Assembly (NCBI RefSeq): GCF_003258595.1
Contig: NZ_QHHQ01000004.1
Coordinates: forward strand, 186,001-250,000
Origin: Acuticoccus sediminis
GTDB lineage: Bacteria; Pseudomonadota; Alphaproteobacteria; Rhizobiales; Amorphaceae
Length of the DNA stretch: 64,000 bases
Direction of reading: 5' to 3'
Numbering within the stretch: the stretch's first letter is position 1; each line of letters opens with the position of its first letter. A program made the position numbers and the translations under genes. This document shows positions 27,114 through 34,100 of this stretch, piece after piece. The notes below the pieces were generated by a model that did not search any database, was not told the origin of the DNA, and saw only the letters and a program-made list of their open reading frames with translations.

Positions 27114-27517
27114 GAGGTCGTAAACCCGCCCTGAAGATCATCGAGGGCAATGCCAACGTTGGTCCCATCCCGTCGCCGCCGTCGTCTCTGGACAAGCACG
27201 GAAAGGCCGAGTGGAAGCGTGTCGCGCCGATCCTACACGGTCGCGGTCATCTTGACGAAGCGGTGATCGCGACGCTCGAAAGCTACTGCCGATCTGTCGC
27301 ACTGTGCCGGATCTACAACGACATCCTCGACCAGGAGGGCCACGTCCTCACCAGCGAGAAGGGGAAGGCCAAGCACCCCGCGTTCAACATGCTGATGTCC
27401 GTGATGCGCGAACAGCGCCTTCTCGCTGCCGAGCTGTCGCTTACGCCGCATCGGAAGCGGGGCGGCGAGCCAGCCGAGGGGGGCGGCGATGGCTGGGACT
27501 CAGACCTTCTCGCCTAG
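27110..27517 (+). CDS. Terminase small subunit, P27 family
   Basis: 135 aa. It recognises phage DNA for packaging. P27-family signs: MRGRKPALKIIEGNA, LDKHGKAEWKRVAPIL, ESYCRSVALCRIYNDIL and the end HPAFNMLMSVMREQRLLAAELSLTP. Its TAG stop shares bases with the TAG of a minus-strand gene (CTAG at 27514-27517). That gene separates it from terL by about 300 bp; in related phages terL normally follows directly. Confidence 0.9.
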   Translation: MRGRKPALKIIEGNANVGPIPSPPSSLDKHGKAEWKRVAPILHGRGHLDEAVIATLESYCRSVALCRIYNDILDQEGHVLTSEKGKAKHPAFNMLMSVMREQRLLAAELSLTPHRKRGGEPAEGGGDGWDSDLLA

Positions 27518-27801
27518 ATCTCACGCTGAGAGAATTTTCGTAATTGTTTGGCGCGCTCATCCACCTTTTCGCACAGTATCTTCGCCAGCTCACTGGCTCC
27601 CGCCGTAATACGAAGTATTTCATCCTCGAAAGGTTCTAGGCCCTCGACCGCGTGCATACTTTTTATGTTTCTCTGAAATTCATCCAGGAAGGCCTGAGCA
27701 CGTGCCTCATCTACATGCGCAAGCTGAATTGAGAGGATCATTTCGATAGCATATTCATGCATAAGAAGCTGCGAGAGCATCTCAGCCTTATCATCATCCA
27801 T
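27514..27801 (-). CDS. Antisense small acidic gene inserted between terS and terL (moron-like)
   Basis: 95 aa, MDDDKAEMLSQLLMHEYAIEM..., helical and acidic, with no transmembrane segment and no recognised family. Its GC content is visibly lower than the flanking terminase genes. It has an excellent ribosome site (GGGAGG, 7-8 nt from ATG 27801) and its own direction. Its start lies only 14 bp from the divergent terL ATG, and its stop overlaps the terS stop. Independent orientation, composition and position mark it as a moron-type acquisition. A host-takeover, superinfection or regulatory role is possible; no function can be assigned. Confidence 0.72.
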   Translation of the reverse strand: MDDDKAEMLSQLLMHEYAIEMILSIQLAHVDEARAQAFLDEFQRNIKSMHAVEGLEPFEDEILRITAGASELAKILCEKVDERAKQLRKFSQREI

Positions 27802-27815
27802 TCCGGCACCTCCCG

Positions 27816-29474
27816 ATGGATTGGGCAATCCACGTGATTTACAATTCAGATGCAACGTTCTGTCGATCTTTCGACCCCGCTCCTTCGAGTTATCCAGACA
27901 CGGACGGGCGCGCCGAACGGATGTGCCGCTTCGTCCGTCGACTGAAGCTGTGGGAAGGGCGCTTCGCGGGCCAGCCGTTCACGCTGCACCCGTTCCAGGA
28001 AGCGATCATTCGGCGGATCTACGGACCGTCCGACGAGCATGGCCGCCGCCTTGTCCGCCGGGCGTGCATCTGGATTCCTCGCGGCAATGCGAAGACGACC
28101 CTCGCGTCAGCCCTCTCGCTCGCGCACTTCATGGGACCGGAGGCCGAAGCGGGTGGACAGGTGATCCAGGCGGCGGCCGACCGCGAGAACGCGGGTATCG
28201 CCTTCAAGCACTCCTGGGAGATGGTGAAGCAGGATCGGGCCTTGTCGGGCCGGGTGCAGCCAATCGAAAGCCGTAAGGAGCTGCGCCACCCGAAGTCCGC
28301 GAGCGTGCTGAAGGCCATCTCGACGGAGTCCTATTCGAAGCACGGCATGAACGTGTCCTTCTTCCTCGCCGACGAGGTGCACGCGTGGCCGCCAGCCGAT
28401 GCGAAGAAGCTGTTCGGCACCATCACCGACTCGATGGTGAAGCGCGAGGAACCGCTGACCATCGTCATCAGCACCGCCGGTGAAGGCGTGGGCGGCCTCG
28501 CGCACGACCTCTGGACCTACTCGCACCGCGTGGCGTCCGGCGAGATCGAGGACCCGACGTTCGCACCGATCATCTTCGCGGCCGATCCTGACGACGACTG
28601 GACAGAAGAGGCGGCATGGCGGAAGGCGAACCCAGCGATCGAAGCGGGGTTCCTGTCCCTCGACGAGCTGCGCATCAAGGCGCGGCGCATCGAGCACTTC
28701 CCGGCCGACGTGGCGGGGTTCAAACGCTTCCATCTCAACCAGTGGCAGGAAGGCGCGGCCGATCCGTGGCTGTCGTTGGAGGTGTACGACGCCGCCGAGG
28801 ATATGACGCCCGTCGAGAGCCTCATGGGGCGTCCCTGTTGGGTGGGCGTGGACCTATCCAGTGTGGAGGATCTGACAGCCGTGGTGGCCGTGTTCCCGGC
28901 CGAGGGGGATCACGAGGGCCGCCGCTACGACGTCCTCGCACAGTTCTTTCTGCCGGCCGATAACCTCACCCGGAAGGGAGAGCGTGACCGCGCCGACTAT
29001 GTGCGGTGGGCTGACGACGGCATCCTCACCCTCACGCCCGGCAACGTCGTCGACCACACCGCCATCGTCGATCATGTTGTCGAGCTGGGCGAGCGGTACG
29101 GGGTCCAGGAGGTGGCTATCGATCGGTGGAACTCTACCGCGGTGCAGACGGCGCTGCAGGAGGAAGGCTTTACCGTCGCTCAGTTCGGCCAGGGCTTCGC
29201 CTCCATGGCGGCGCCCGTGAAGGAGCTGAAGCGGGCCATCCTCTCCGGTCACTTCCGGCACGCCGGCAACCCGTTGCTGAGGATGTGCTTCGCGAACGTC
29301 GTGGCGGAGAAGGACCCGGCCGAGAACGAGAAGTTCACCAAAGACCCGAAGCGGACCCGTGGCCGGATCGACGGGGCTGTGGCCGCTGCGATGGCCGTGG
29401 GTCGGATCCTGGCCAACGAGACCGGGCCGTCACCATACGAGAGGGATCGACCCGAGGGGTTCCTGTTCCTCTAG
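27816..29474 (+). CDS. Terminase large subunit (ATPase-nuclease)
   Basis: 552 aa, of the Terminase_1/HK97 gp2-like family. The ATPase motor has a Walker A-like IPRGNAKTT near residue 90 and Walker B FFLADEVHAW near 185. The RNase H-like nuclease has its first Asp in WVGVDLSSVEDLTAVV (about residue 350), with later acidic residues in VAIDRWN and GRIDGAVAAAMA. The first 15 codons are AT-richer than the rest and no + strand ribosome site precedes ATG 27816. The antisense insertion may therefore have replaced the original start region. Confidence 0.93.
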   Translation: MDWAIHVIYNSDATFCRSFDPAPSSYPDTDGRAERMCRFVRRLKLWEGRFAGQPFTLHPFQEAIIRRIYGPSDEHGRRLVRRACIWIPRGNAKTTLASALSLAHFMGPEAEAGGQVIQAAADRENAGIAFKHSWEMVKQDRALSGRVQPIESRKELRHPKSASVLKAISTESYSKHGMNVSFFLADEVHAWPPADAKKLFGTITDSMVKREEPLTIVISTAGEGVGGLAHDLWTYSHRVASGEIEDPTFAPIIFAADPDDDWTEEAAWRKANPAIEAGFLSLDELRIKARRIEHFPADVAGFKRFHLNQWQEGAADPWLSLEVYDAAEDMTPVESLMGRPCWVGVDLSSVEDLTAVVAVFPAEGDHEGRRYDVLAQFFLPADNLTRKGERDRADYVRWADDGILTLTPGNVVDHTAIVDHVVELGERYGVQEVAIDRWNSTAVQTALQEEGFTVAQFGQGFASMAAPVKELKRAILSGHFRHAGNPLLRMCFANVVAEKDPAENEKFTKDPKRTRGRIDGAVAAAMAVGRILANETGPSPYERDRPEGFLFL

Positions 29475-29484
29475 CTTACGCTTG

Positions 29485-29531
29485 CCCTCGTTACGTAACG
29501 GGACTAGCATCGCTCCGTTACGTAACGAGGG
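29485..29531 (+). promoter_or_regulatory. Perfect 17-bp inverted repeat containing two palindromes; covers ribosome site
   Basis: The left arm (29485-29501) and right arm (29515-29531) are exact complements with a 13-nt spacer. Each arm contains the 12-bp palindrome CGTTACGTAACG. The right arm ends in GAGGG, the apparent ribosome site of the ATG at 29537. It could be a tandem operator, the terL terminator, or a hairpin that hides the ribosome site. Confidence 0.75.
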
Positions 29532-29536
29532 CTTTC

Positions 29537-29884
29537 ATGGTACTTTCGAATGCCGAGAGGCAGAAGCGATACCGGGAACGGCTGAAGGAGCGTGCAGGAG
29601 CACTTCCGGGACCGCCGGCAGAATTTGTCGCCATAGATGATCCAATGGTCGGCGGCGAACGTGAAAAGTTCCTTGGCTTTAGTCGCATTGAGTGGTCTTG
29701 TTCCGCTCCAGAAGAGATTGTTGATTTATGCGGGATGCGCAATCCTGTCGAGCGATGGCGCGCAAACCTATTCGCTAAGCTCGGCAAGGATGCTACGCAA
29801 CTCTTCAATTCAAGCAGGCACGATACTCATGAAATCGCTAAGCGCGCAGCGCGTCTAAACGAAAAGGCCTCACCGTATCGGTGA
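29537..29884 (+). CDS. Small basic hypothetical protein (NAERQKRYRERL type)
   Basis: 115 aa, starting MVLSNAERQKRYRERLKER, a motif repeatedly seen at the N terminus of small phage and prophage proteins of unknown function and suggestive of a nucleic-acid-binding helix. The remainder has WRANLFAKLGKDATQLFNSS and lower GC than the terminase gene. The ribosome site is inside the inverted repeat just upstream. The stop lies inside a strong terminator. The gene faces the MazF-like gene tail to tail, so they are not one transcript. Confidence 0.65.
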   Translation: MVLSNAERQKRYRERLKERAGALPGPPAEFVAIDDPMVGGEREKFLGFSRIEWSCSAPEEIVDLCGMRNPVERWRANLFAKLGKDATQLFNSSRHDTHEIAKRAARLNEKASPYR

Positions 29885-29890
29885 GGCCTT
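29864..29890. terminator. Strong 12-bp stem-loop terminator
   Basis: AAGGCCTCACCG pairs with CGGTGAGGCCTT around a TAT loop. Four A residues precede the stem, giving a T run on the minus strand, so it may stop transcription from both sides. It contains the stop codon of the gene at 29537. Confidence 0.75.
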
Positions 29891-30008
29891 CCCAAATACG
29901 ACAGTCCCGCAAGCTTGTTATCGCCGACGCGGGACCCGCTGCCTCACCCATGAGGCAGTCTTCAAGCCCGATGCCGAAGCAGAGCGGGAACGTGCCGAAT
30001 ATACGTAC

Positions 30009-30434
30009 TCAAAAATGCTTCGTCAACGATCCGAGGCCAAGACCGTGGAGGATGCCTTTCCGGATTTCTAATAGATGGGCTTCGGTGACCCGGCCTGTCC
30101 TGTAGATCCGCCGGCCGTCAGAATTTCGCTCCCGGAAGCGATCAAGCCGCGAGAGGGCTACGGTCGCAACCATATCGCACTTCGCCCACATAACTGGGTT
30201 CTCGAACGGCCTAGGAAGCGGCTCTGCCAAGCAGATGCCACACTGATGCAGCTCAGGCGAACCTGCCGGCGGCGTCGTGCTTAAAGGCACCACGGCCACA
30301 AGATCCGCTCGGCGGCGCAGTCTCGGCGACACCACAACAACCGGTCGCTTCTTTACCATTTCTGGTGGGACAAAACCGGAATCGTAGTTGCATAAAACGA
30401 TCTCGCCAGGGCTTGGGTAATATGTGAGCGGCAT
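30009..30434 (-). CDS. PemK/MazF-like endoribonuclease, no antitoxin recognised
   Basis: 141 aa. It shows the toxin-fold signatures: an N-terminal YPSPGEIVLCNYD, then VKKRPVVVVSPRLRRRADLVAVVPLSTT (split here: RPVVVVS strand and VVPLSTT), and a WAKCDMVATVALSRLDRFR core. MazF-type proteins cleave mRNA at short sequences and are usually encoded just after an antitoxin. No antitoxin-like frame lies upstream (30435-30760). Phage-borne solitary members exist and may act as regulators or in growth control. It is minus strand, in the right half of the element. Confidence 0.82.
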   Translation of the reverse strand: MPLTYYPSPGEIVLCNYDSGFVPPEMVKKRPVVVVSPRLRRRADLVAVVPLSTTPPAGSPELHQCGICLAEPLPRPFENPVMWAKCDMVATVALSRLDRFRERNSDGRRIYRTGRVTEAHLLEIRKGILHGLGLGSLTKHF

Positions 30435-30734
30435 AAGCGATAAGGTACTTCTATATCTCCAAACTCTTTCTTGCTGTCGATCGCGAAGCGGAAGGCCTCC
30501 CCTAGGCGGCGCACAGCGCGACTGCGCCGGGGTGGTCGGCCACGGGCACCCGGCGTTCTACTGGTAAAGGTCGCTGCCCTGAATGACCCCCAGCGTTGAT
30601 CCGGCCTTCTACCAGTCGATTTTGAGGCCGTTTTTGGTTTTGGAGGGCGGTTTCGCTGCCGGATGGGGCCGGGATGGGCTGGTTTCACCCTCAATCGGCA
30701 CGATCCGGGCAGTGGCCAAAAGGGAGGGCTAGAT
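30435..30734. other. GC-rich non-coding stretch before the iteron region
   Basis: No credible gene is seen. A pair ACTGGTA...TACCAGT (about 30560-30620) forms a weak dyad that could serve the mazF-like promoter. Confidence 0.4.
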
Positions 30735-30890
30735 GCCCTTAAGGGCCATAATATAGAAGGTACTTAGCCTGGGCGTAGTGAGGAAACCCGTGTTTCACTG
30801 AGCCTGGGCGTAGTGAAAACCGGCCGTTTCACTACGCCTGGGCGTAGTGGTTCACTGAGCCTGGGCGTAGTGGGATATTAAATTTTGTGC
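30735..30890. other. Iteron-type repeat region with palindrome and AT-rich tail (candidate origin)
   Basis: Four copies of gcctgggcgtagtg occur: 30767-30780, 30802-30815, 30836-30849 and 30859-30872. Copies 2 and 4 are each preceded by ttcactga. Copy 3 is preceded by an inverted half (CACTACGCC), creating a dyad. A perfect palindrome GCCCTTAAGGGC lies at 30735-30746, and an AT-rich run (ggatattaaatttt) follows the last copy. This is the layout of iteron origins such as those of plasmids and phage satellites. The adjacent gene encodes a winged-helix protein. Operator use is the alternative. Confidence 0.65.
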
Positions 30891-30924
30891 GGGTAGTCTG
30901 CCAACCTGCACACGACCGCCGATG

Positions 30925-31482
30925 TCATCCGATCCGCCGCGCCTGCGGTTCCGGCGCTACTCGCAAAGCCGCCTCGCATGGCGCCCCGGCGTCCTTCTTC
31001 TTGCGATGACGGCGTTGCGGGCCGATCTTCGCAAGCGCCTTCGTGACGGCTTCCGAGCTGCGCAGCTTATCCCAGTCATGCGTCCTGACCGGGGCAGGAA
31101 CGATGTTGCCGTGATCCACCCTGTGTCGTCCCACGACGTAGGTGAGACGATAACGGTTCGGTGCCCTCTGCCCTCGTGAAGAATCATAGCCTGCTCGCTT
31201 CACGTCGACGAAGCCTAAAGCCTCCAACCGCTTGATTGCCAGACTGATCGCCTCATCGTTCGGCAAGCCATAGTCACGGAACTGCGGATAGCTGACTTGG
31301 AGATTGCCGTTCTCGGAGCCGGCGTGCGCCATGTGCTCCTCCTCAAGCCGGAACAGCACCCGCAGGTCATTGAACGTCAGGGCGCGAAACGCGAACGATC
31401 GGCGCATTGCGTCCTCATGGGCGATCCACGGCCCATCGAGTTCGCCTTTCCTCAGCTTGGAGGCGCGGCTGCCGTCACTCAC
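30925..31482 (-). CDS. Winged-helix protein, possible replication initiator
   Basis: 185 aa. The central part (FRALTFNDLRVLFRLEEEHMAHAGSENG, in two runs, then LQVSYPQFRDYGLPNDEAISLAIKRL and ALGFVDVKRAG) is a winged helix-turn-helix of the type common in small mobile elements of Hyphomicrobiales. That group is usually unannotated but similar in layout to plasmid Rep wing domains. The end is basic (RRHRKKKD). It is last in the minus operon (ATGA overlap with the preceding gene) and its stop lies 50 bp from the iterons. An initiator or iteron-binding repressor role fits the position but is inference. Confidence 0.7.
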   Translation of the reverse strand: MSDGSRASKLRKGELDGPWIAHEDAMRRSFAFRALTFNDLRVLFRLEEEHMAHAGSENGNLQVSYPQFRDYGLPNDEAISLAIKRLEALGFVDVKRAGYDSSRGQRAPNRYRLTYVVGRHRVDHGNIVPAPVRTHDWDKLRSSEAVTKALAKIGPQRRHRKKKDAGAPCEAALRVAPEPQARRIG

Positions 31483-31784
31483 CCGGCGTCGCCCCAGTGC
31501 GTCTGAAGCGCCGCTTGTTCGAGCCGCACCATGGTCTCCAGCACGCGGATCTCGGCGCGGATGCGATCGTCGTCGATGCCCCGCCGCTTCATCGTGTCGA
31601 ATTGCAGCTTGAGCTGGCGCTGGATGTGCTCCTCGCCCTTGTGCGGCCTGAAGTCGGCCGCACGGCGCGCGATGCGGTAGGCAAGGTCATCCCGGCGGCG
31701 AGCATACGGGAACGGGATCACCGTGGCCCGCGCATGCTGCGCGGACCACTTGAACAGGGGCAGATGATCGGGAACGTCAGCCAT
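31479..31784 (-). CDS. DUF6074-like small protein
   Basis: 101 aa. It begins MADVPDHLPLFKW and contains ATVIPFPYARR. The LPLFxW...V(I/F)PFPxxRR pattern recalls DUF6074, found in Hyphomicrobiales mobile elements without known function. The C-terminal half is a charged helix that may dimerise. It overlaps both neighbours (8 bp with the upstream gene, ATGA with the downstream gene). ATG 31784 is chosen over an earlier in-frame ATG that would overlap the upstream gene by 100 bp. Confidence 0.68.
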   Translation of the reverse strand: MADVPDHLPLFKWSAQHARATVIPFPYARRRDDLAYRIARRAADFRPHKGEEHIQRQLKLQFDTMKRRGIDDDRIRAEIRVLETMVRLEQAALQTHWGDAG

Positions 31785-32292
31785 GACCAAACCCCAGCGA
31801 CACACCGCCATCGCGGGCGAAGGTGACAGACCTAGCGCGGGCGGCAAGCAAGGCCGCCCGGATGCGTCCTTGATCAAGCGGAACGATGCCGATCTTCTCC
31901 GCCGGTGAAATGAACTCCATGCAGCGTTTCGCCTGATATTCCTGCAGCCACGAGTTCATCGCCTCCTGGGTGCCCTCAGGGGCAAGGCCGTTCTCGATGA
32001 AGCAGTCCACGAGGATCGTCGCCTGGGACCACTCCAACGCTTCGACGGTCTGGCGACTGTAGGCATCTCGAACTTTGTAGACCCGGACGCTTACCTCGTT
32101 CCTGAGTTGGTGCGGGCGCGTATCCGCAACGATGGCCGCCCTCGCAAGCTCCTTCATGTGGACGAACGGCAGCAGTTCGAGCGGCGAGCCGACGTCGTAG
32201 ATCCTGATCGCCTTGCCGTTGATCGTCATCATGTCGGCAACACCGATCGGGGCTCCGTCTCGGCGTCGCAATTCAACGTAGTTGGTCTTCAT
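31777..32292 (-). CDS. Hypothetical protein of the early operon
   Basis: 171 aa, mixed alpha/beta, MKTNYVELRRRDGAPIGVADMM... No signal peptide or transmembrane segment and no recognised family. VRVYKVRDAYSRQTVEALEW and EEYQAKRC-like helical regions are visible. The start ATG overlaps the stop of the preceding 50-aa gene (TAATG) and the stop overlaps the next gene, so it is translated as part of the chain. Probably an accessory replication or regulation gene by position only. Confidence 0.65.
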   Translation of the reverse strand: MKTNYVELRRRDGAPIGVADMMTINGKAIRIYDVGSPLELLPFVHMKELARAAIVADTRPHQLRNEVSVRVYKVRDAYSRQTVEALEWSQATILVDCFIENGLAPEGTQEAMNSWLQEYQAKRCMEFISPAEKIGIVPLDQGRIRAALLAARARSVTFARDGGVSLGFGHG

Positions 32293-32444
32293 TACCCGCG
32301 GTGCTCCTCACTCAGTGGCGGCATTGCTTGCGCAGAGTGGGCGCCGGAGTTACCCTCGGCGCTGTCGATGTCATCGCTGATCTCGATTCCCGCCCGGTCG
32401 CCGTTGGCAGACGGCGCCGGGCACCCCTTCCTCGGCGCGCTCAT
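32292..32444 (-). CDS. 50-aa small gene filling the operon gap
   Basis: Reads MSAPRKGCPAPSANGDRAG... and ends ...SEEHRG. It is short and hydrophilic, with no known family. The reason to call it is its fit: its ATG overlaps the upstream stop (ATGA) and its TAA overlaps the downstream start (TAATG), exactly as at every other junction of this operon. Without it there would be an isolated 148-bp gap. Confidence 0.65.
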   Translation of the reverse strand: MSAPRKGCPAPSANGDRAGIEISDDIDSAEGNSGAHSAQAMPPLSEEHRG

Positions 32445-32773
32445 TCGGCCGCCGCGGGCGTTGGGGGCTCCTGCCTGTGGATCTCGGCCATGTGACGCTC
32501 GGCCCCGTCGAGCTTGCGGTCGATCTCGGCGACGTCGTCCTCGGCGACACCGAGGCGCTCCAACATCAGCCTGATGCCGCGACGGTTCAGCCGAAGCATG
32601 TCGCCGTCGTCGCAGAAGTGCGTCTCACGGCACAGACCGTCAGTGCTGACGATCCAATAGGCCGCCTCCCGGCGGACGTCGGCGAGAGGGACACCAACCG
32701 CAGCGGCGATCTGATGGAAGTGCATCATCCCCTCGGCGGGACCGCAGAATGAACACTCGAAGCGGGCGTTCAT
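32441..32773 (-). CDS. Hypothetical protein with N-terminal CxxC
   Basis: 110 aa. It begins MNARFECSFCGPAEGMMHFH (a Cys pair and His that may bind zinc) and contains a helix-turn-helix-like QIAAAVGVPLADVRREAAYW near residues 22-41. This is followed by a basic helix and an acidic C-terminal helix. It may be a small DNA-binding regulator. ATGA overlap upstream; overlap downstream with the 50-aa gene. Confidence 0.65.
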   Translation of the reverse strand: MNARFECSFCGPAEGMMHFHQIAAAVGVPLADVRREAAYWIVSTDGLCRETHFCDDGDMLRLNRRGIRLMLERLGVAEDDVAEIDRKLDGAERHMAEIHRQEPPTPAAAE

Positions 32774-32994
32774 TCCTCGGCCCCCTTCTGAGGGCTGTGA
32801 TAGTCGTTCAGAAGAATTTTGAAATCGTCGACGAACTCCCCCAGGTCTTCCGTCGCCCGCAGCAAGGGCCCATGATCGAGTTCGTCTCGCGCGATGGCCT
32901 CTGCCGCAATGCAGTAGAGGCGGATCCGGGCTTCAAGCCGGCCGAACTCATCACAGAGACGGATCAGGGCGTGGTCGTGTTGTGCCTTGGCCAT
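32770..32994 (-). CDS. Small helical hypothetical protein
   Basis: 74 aa, MAKAQHDHALIRLCDEFGRLE..., all helical, acidic, no family recognised. ATG 32994 overlaps the upstream stop (TGATG), which decides it over the longer frame beginning at 33036. Part of the overlapping minus-strand operon. Confidence 0.65.
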   Translation of the reverse strand: MAKAQHDHALIRLCDEFGRLEARIRLYCIAAEAIARDELDHGPLLRATEDLGEFVDDFKILLNDYHSPQKGAEE

Positions 32995-33386
32995 CACTTG
33001 CCCCTCCCTTCCACCGCGAGGTGGTCCTGCCAGCAATCGCCGAGCACGCCAGCCAACGCCTCGCGGAGCGGATGTTCGGCATGTGTCAGCCTGATCTCCA
33101 TGTGTTCGGCGCCGGCCGCGGGAGCGTAGGGCTTCCCCTCGGCGAGGCAGTGCGTCCAGACCATTCGGCGTTCGGTATCGACAGCCTCTAGCACCCGGTG
33201 CAGGGCCTCGTAGGCGGCGATGAGGTGGCGGCCGACTTCAGCCTCGGCCGCGCGAGCAACATCAAAATATGCGGCGCTCTGTTCGTGGATCGTCGCCATC
33301 ACGCGTCCCTGCTGAAGGTTCTTGTTGCTCGCGTTGGCGATCATGTCGCTCGCGCGGCGGCAGGCCTCGGCCATGTCCTTGTCCAT
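32994..33386 (-). CDS. Helical hypothetical protein
   Basis: 130 aa, MDKDMAEACRRASDMIANASN..., predominantly alpha-helical and without membrane segments. A His-containing stretch VWTHCLAEG and the C-terminal CWQDHLAVEG are visible. ATG 33386 overlaps the stop of the AlpA-like gene (TGATG). Function unknown; it belongs to the early operon. Confidence 0.65.
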   Translation of the reverse strand: MDKDMAEACRRASDMIANASNKNLQQGRVMATIHEQSAAYFDVARAAEAEVGRHLIAAYEALHRVLEAVDTERRMVWTHCLAEGKPYAPAAGAEHMEIRLTHAEHPLREALAGVLGDCWQDHLAVEGRGK

Positions 33387-33583
33387 CACGCGGCCTCCCC
33401 GCCGTCAGCACGGAGCGCAGCCCGCAGGGCCGACGGGAACGCGCAGTGGCGCTTGCCCACCCGCTTCACCGGCAGCTTGCCCTCGGCAACGAGGTAGTAC
33501 GTTGCCTTCTCGCCGAGGCCGATCACCTCGGCGATCGCCTTCACGCCCCACACCGGGCGCTCGGTATTGTCAGTCAGTTCCAT
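33386..33583 (-). CDS. AlpA-like helix-turn-helix regulator/excisionase
   Basis: 65 aa. A MerR-like/excisionase winged helix: VWGVKAIAEVIGLGEKATYYL (helix-turn-helix) then VAEGKLPVKRVGKRH (wing), as in AlpA and DNA-binding 'excisionase family' proteins. It is the first gene of the minus operon, transcribed away from the repressor-integrase pair. In satellites and P4-like elements AlpA activates excision or early genes. A four-site operator array lies between its start and the Arc-like gene. Confidence 0.82.
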   Translation of the reverse strand: MELTDNTERPVWGVKAIAEVIGLGEKATYYLVAEGKLPVKRVGKRHCAFPSALRAALRADGGEAA

Positions 33584-33610
33584 GGTCTTCCCTCAGCCAC
33601 AATATGATGA

Positions 33611-33679
33611 CACCAATTTGGTGCGACACCAATTTGGTGCGACACCAATACGGTGTCAAGACGTGACACTAAATTGGTG
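33611..33679. promoter_or_regulatory. Operator array between divergent regulator genes
   Basis: CACCAATTTGGTG (6-1-6 palindrome) occurs at 33611-33623 and 33627-33639. Variants are at 33643-33655 (CACCAATACGGTG) and 33667-33679 (CACTAAATTGGTG). The first three have an exact 16-bp period; the fourth is offset by 24 bp. Spaced tandem dyads suit a ribbon-helix-helix repressor such as the Arc-like product encoded 38 bp downstream. Confidence 0.82.
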
Positions 33680-33716
33680 CTACTGGTCCCAACTTGTGAA
33701 GGGGAGAGGCAAGCTG

Positions 33717-34100
33717 GTGGATGCTGACGACGATGAGGTGAGGATCACCCTTCGGCTACCAAACAAGATTCGGAACCGTTTGAAGGCAGCCGCCGATCTC
33801 AACGGCCGATCTATGAACGCGGAGATCGTAATTCGCCTAAGCGATTCGATCGCAATGTCAGGGGCGGAGGCTTACGCAGCGGATATCGTAAATGCCGTGC
33901 GCGACATCGTGACAGCAAAGCACTTATCAGACTCGATTCCACGAAATATCTTAAATGGATTCATTGGATACATGAATGATAATGGATTCAGCAATAGAGA
34001 TGCAGCACTAGCAAACATTCTGTCTGTATTCTTATTTGAAAGACACTATTTGAGCGACGCGGATTTTGAGGAAACATCGGAAAAGAATTCCGAAACATGA
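33717..34100 (+). CDS. Arc-like ribbon-helix-helix repressor
   Basis: 127 aa. The N terminus DEVRITLRLPNKIRNRLKAAADLNGRS.NAEIVIRLSDS (given in outline) is the Arc/MetJ fold: a beta strand VRITLRLP and two helices. The C-terminal 70 residues are an unrelated helical extension (NGFIGYMNDNGFSNRDAALA) that could mediate oligomerisation or signal sensing. GTG 33717 is chosen because GGGAGAGG lies 7 nt upstream. AT-richer than the host. Its stop overlaps the integrase ATG (ATGA). It most likely represses both itself/int and the AlpA operon through the array upstream. Confidence 0.8.
   Translation: MDADDDEVRITLRLPNKIRNRLKAAADLNGRSMNAEIVIRLSDSIAMSGAEAYAADIVNAVRDIVTAKHLSDSIPRNILNGFIGYMNDNGFSNRDAALANILSVFLFERHYLSDADFEETSEKNSET

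Noticed and set aside
30766-30872. Repeats considered as a CRISPR array
   Set aside because: The units are only 14-15 bp, spacing is irregular, there are four copies and no cas genes. Iterons or operators fit better.
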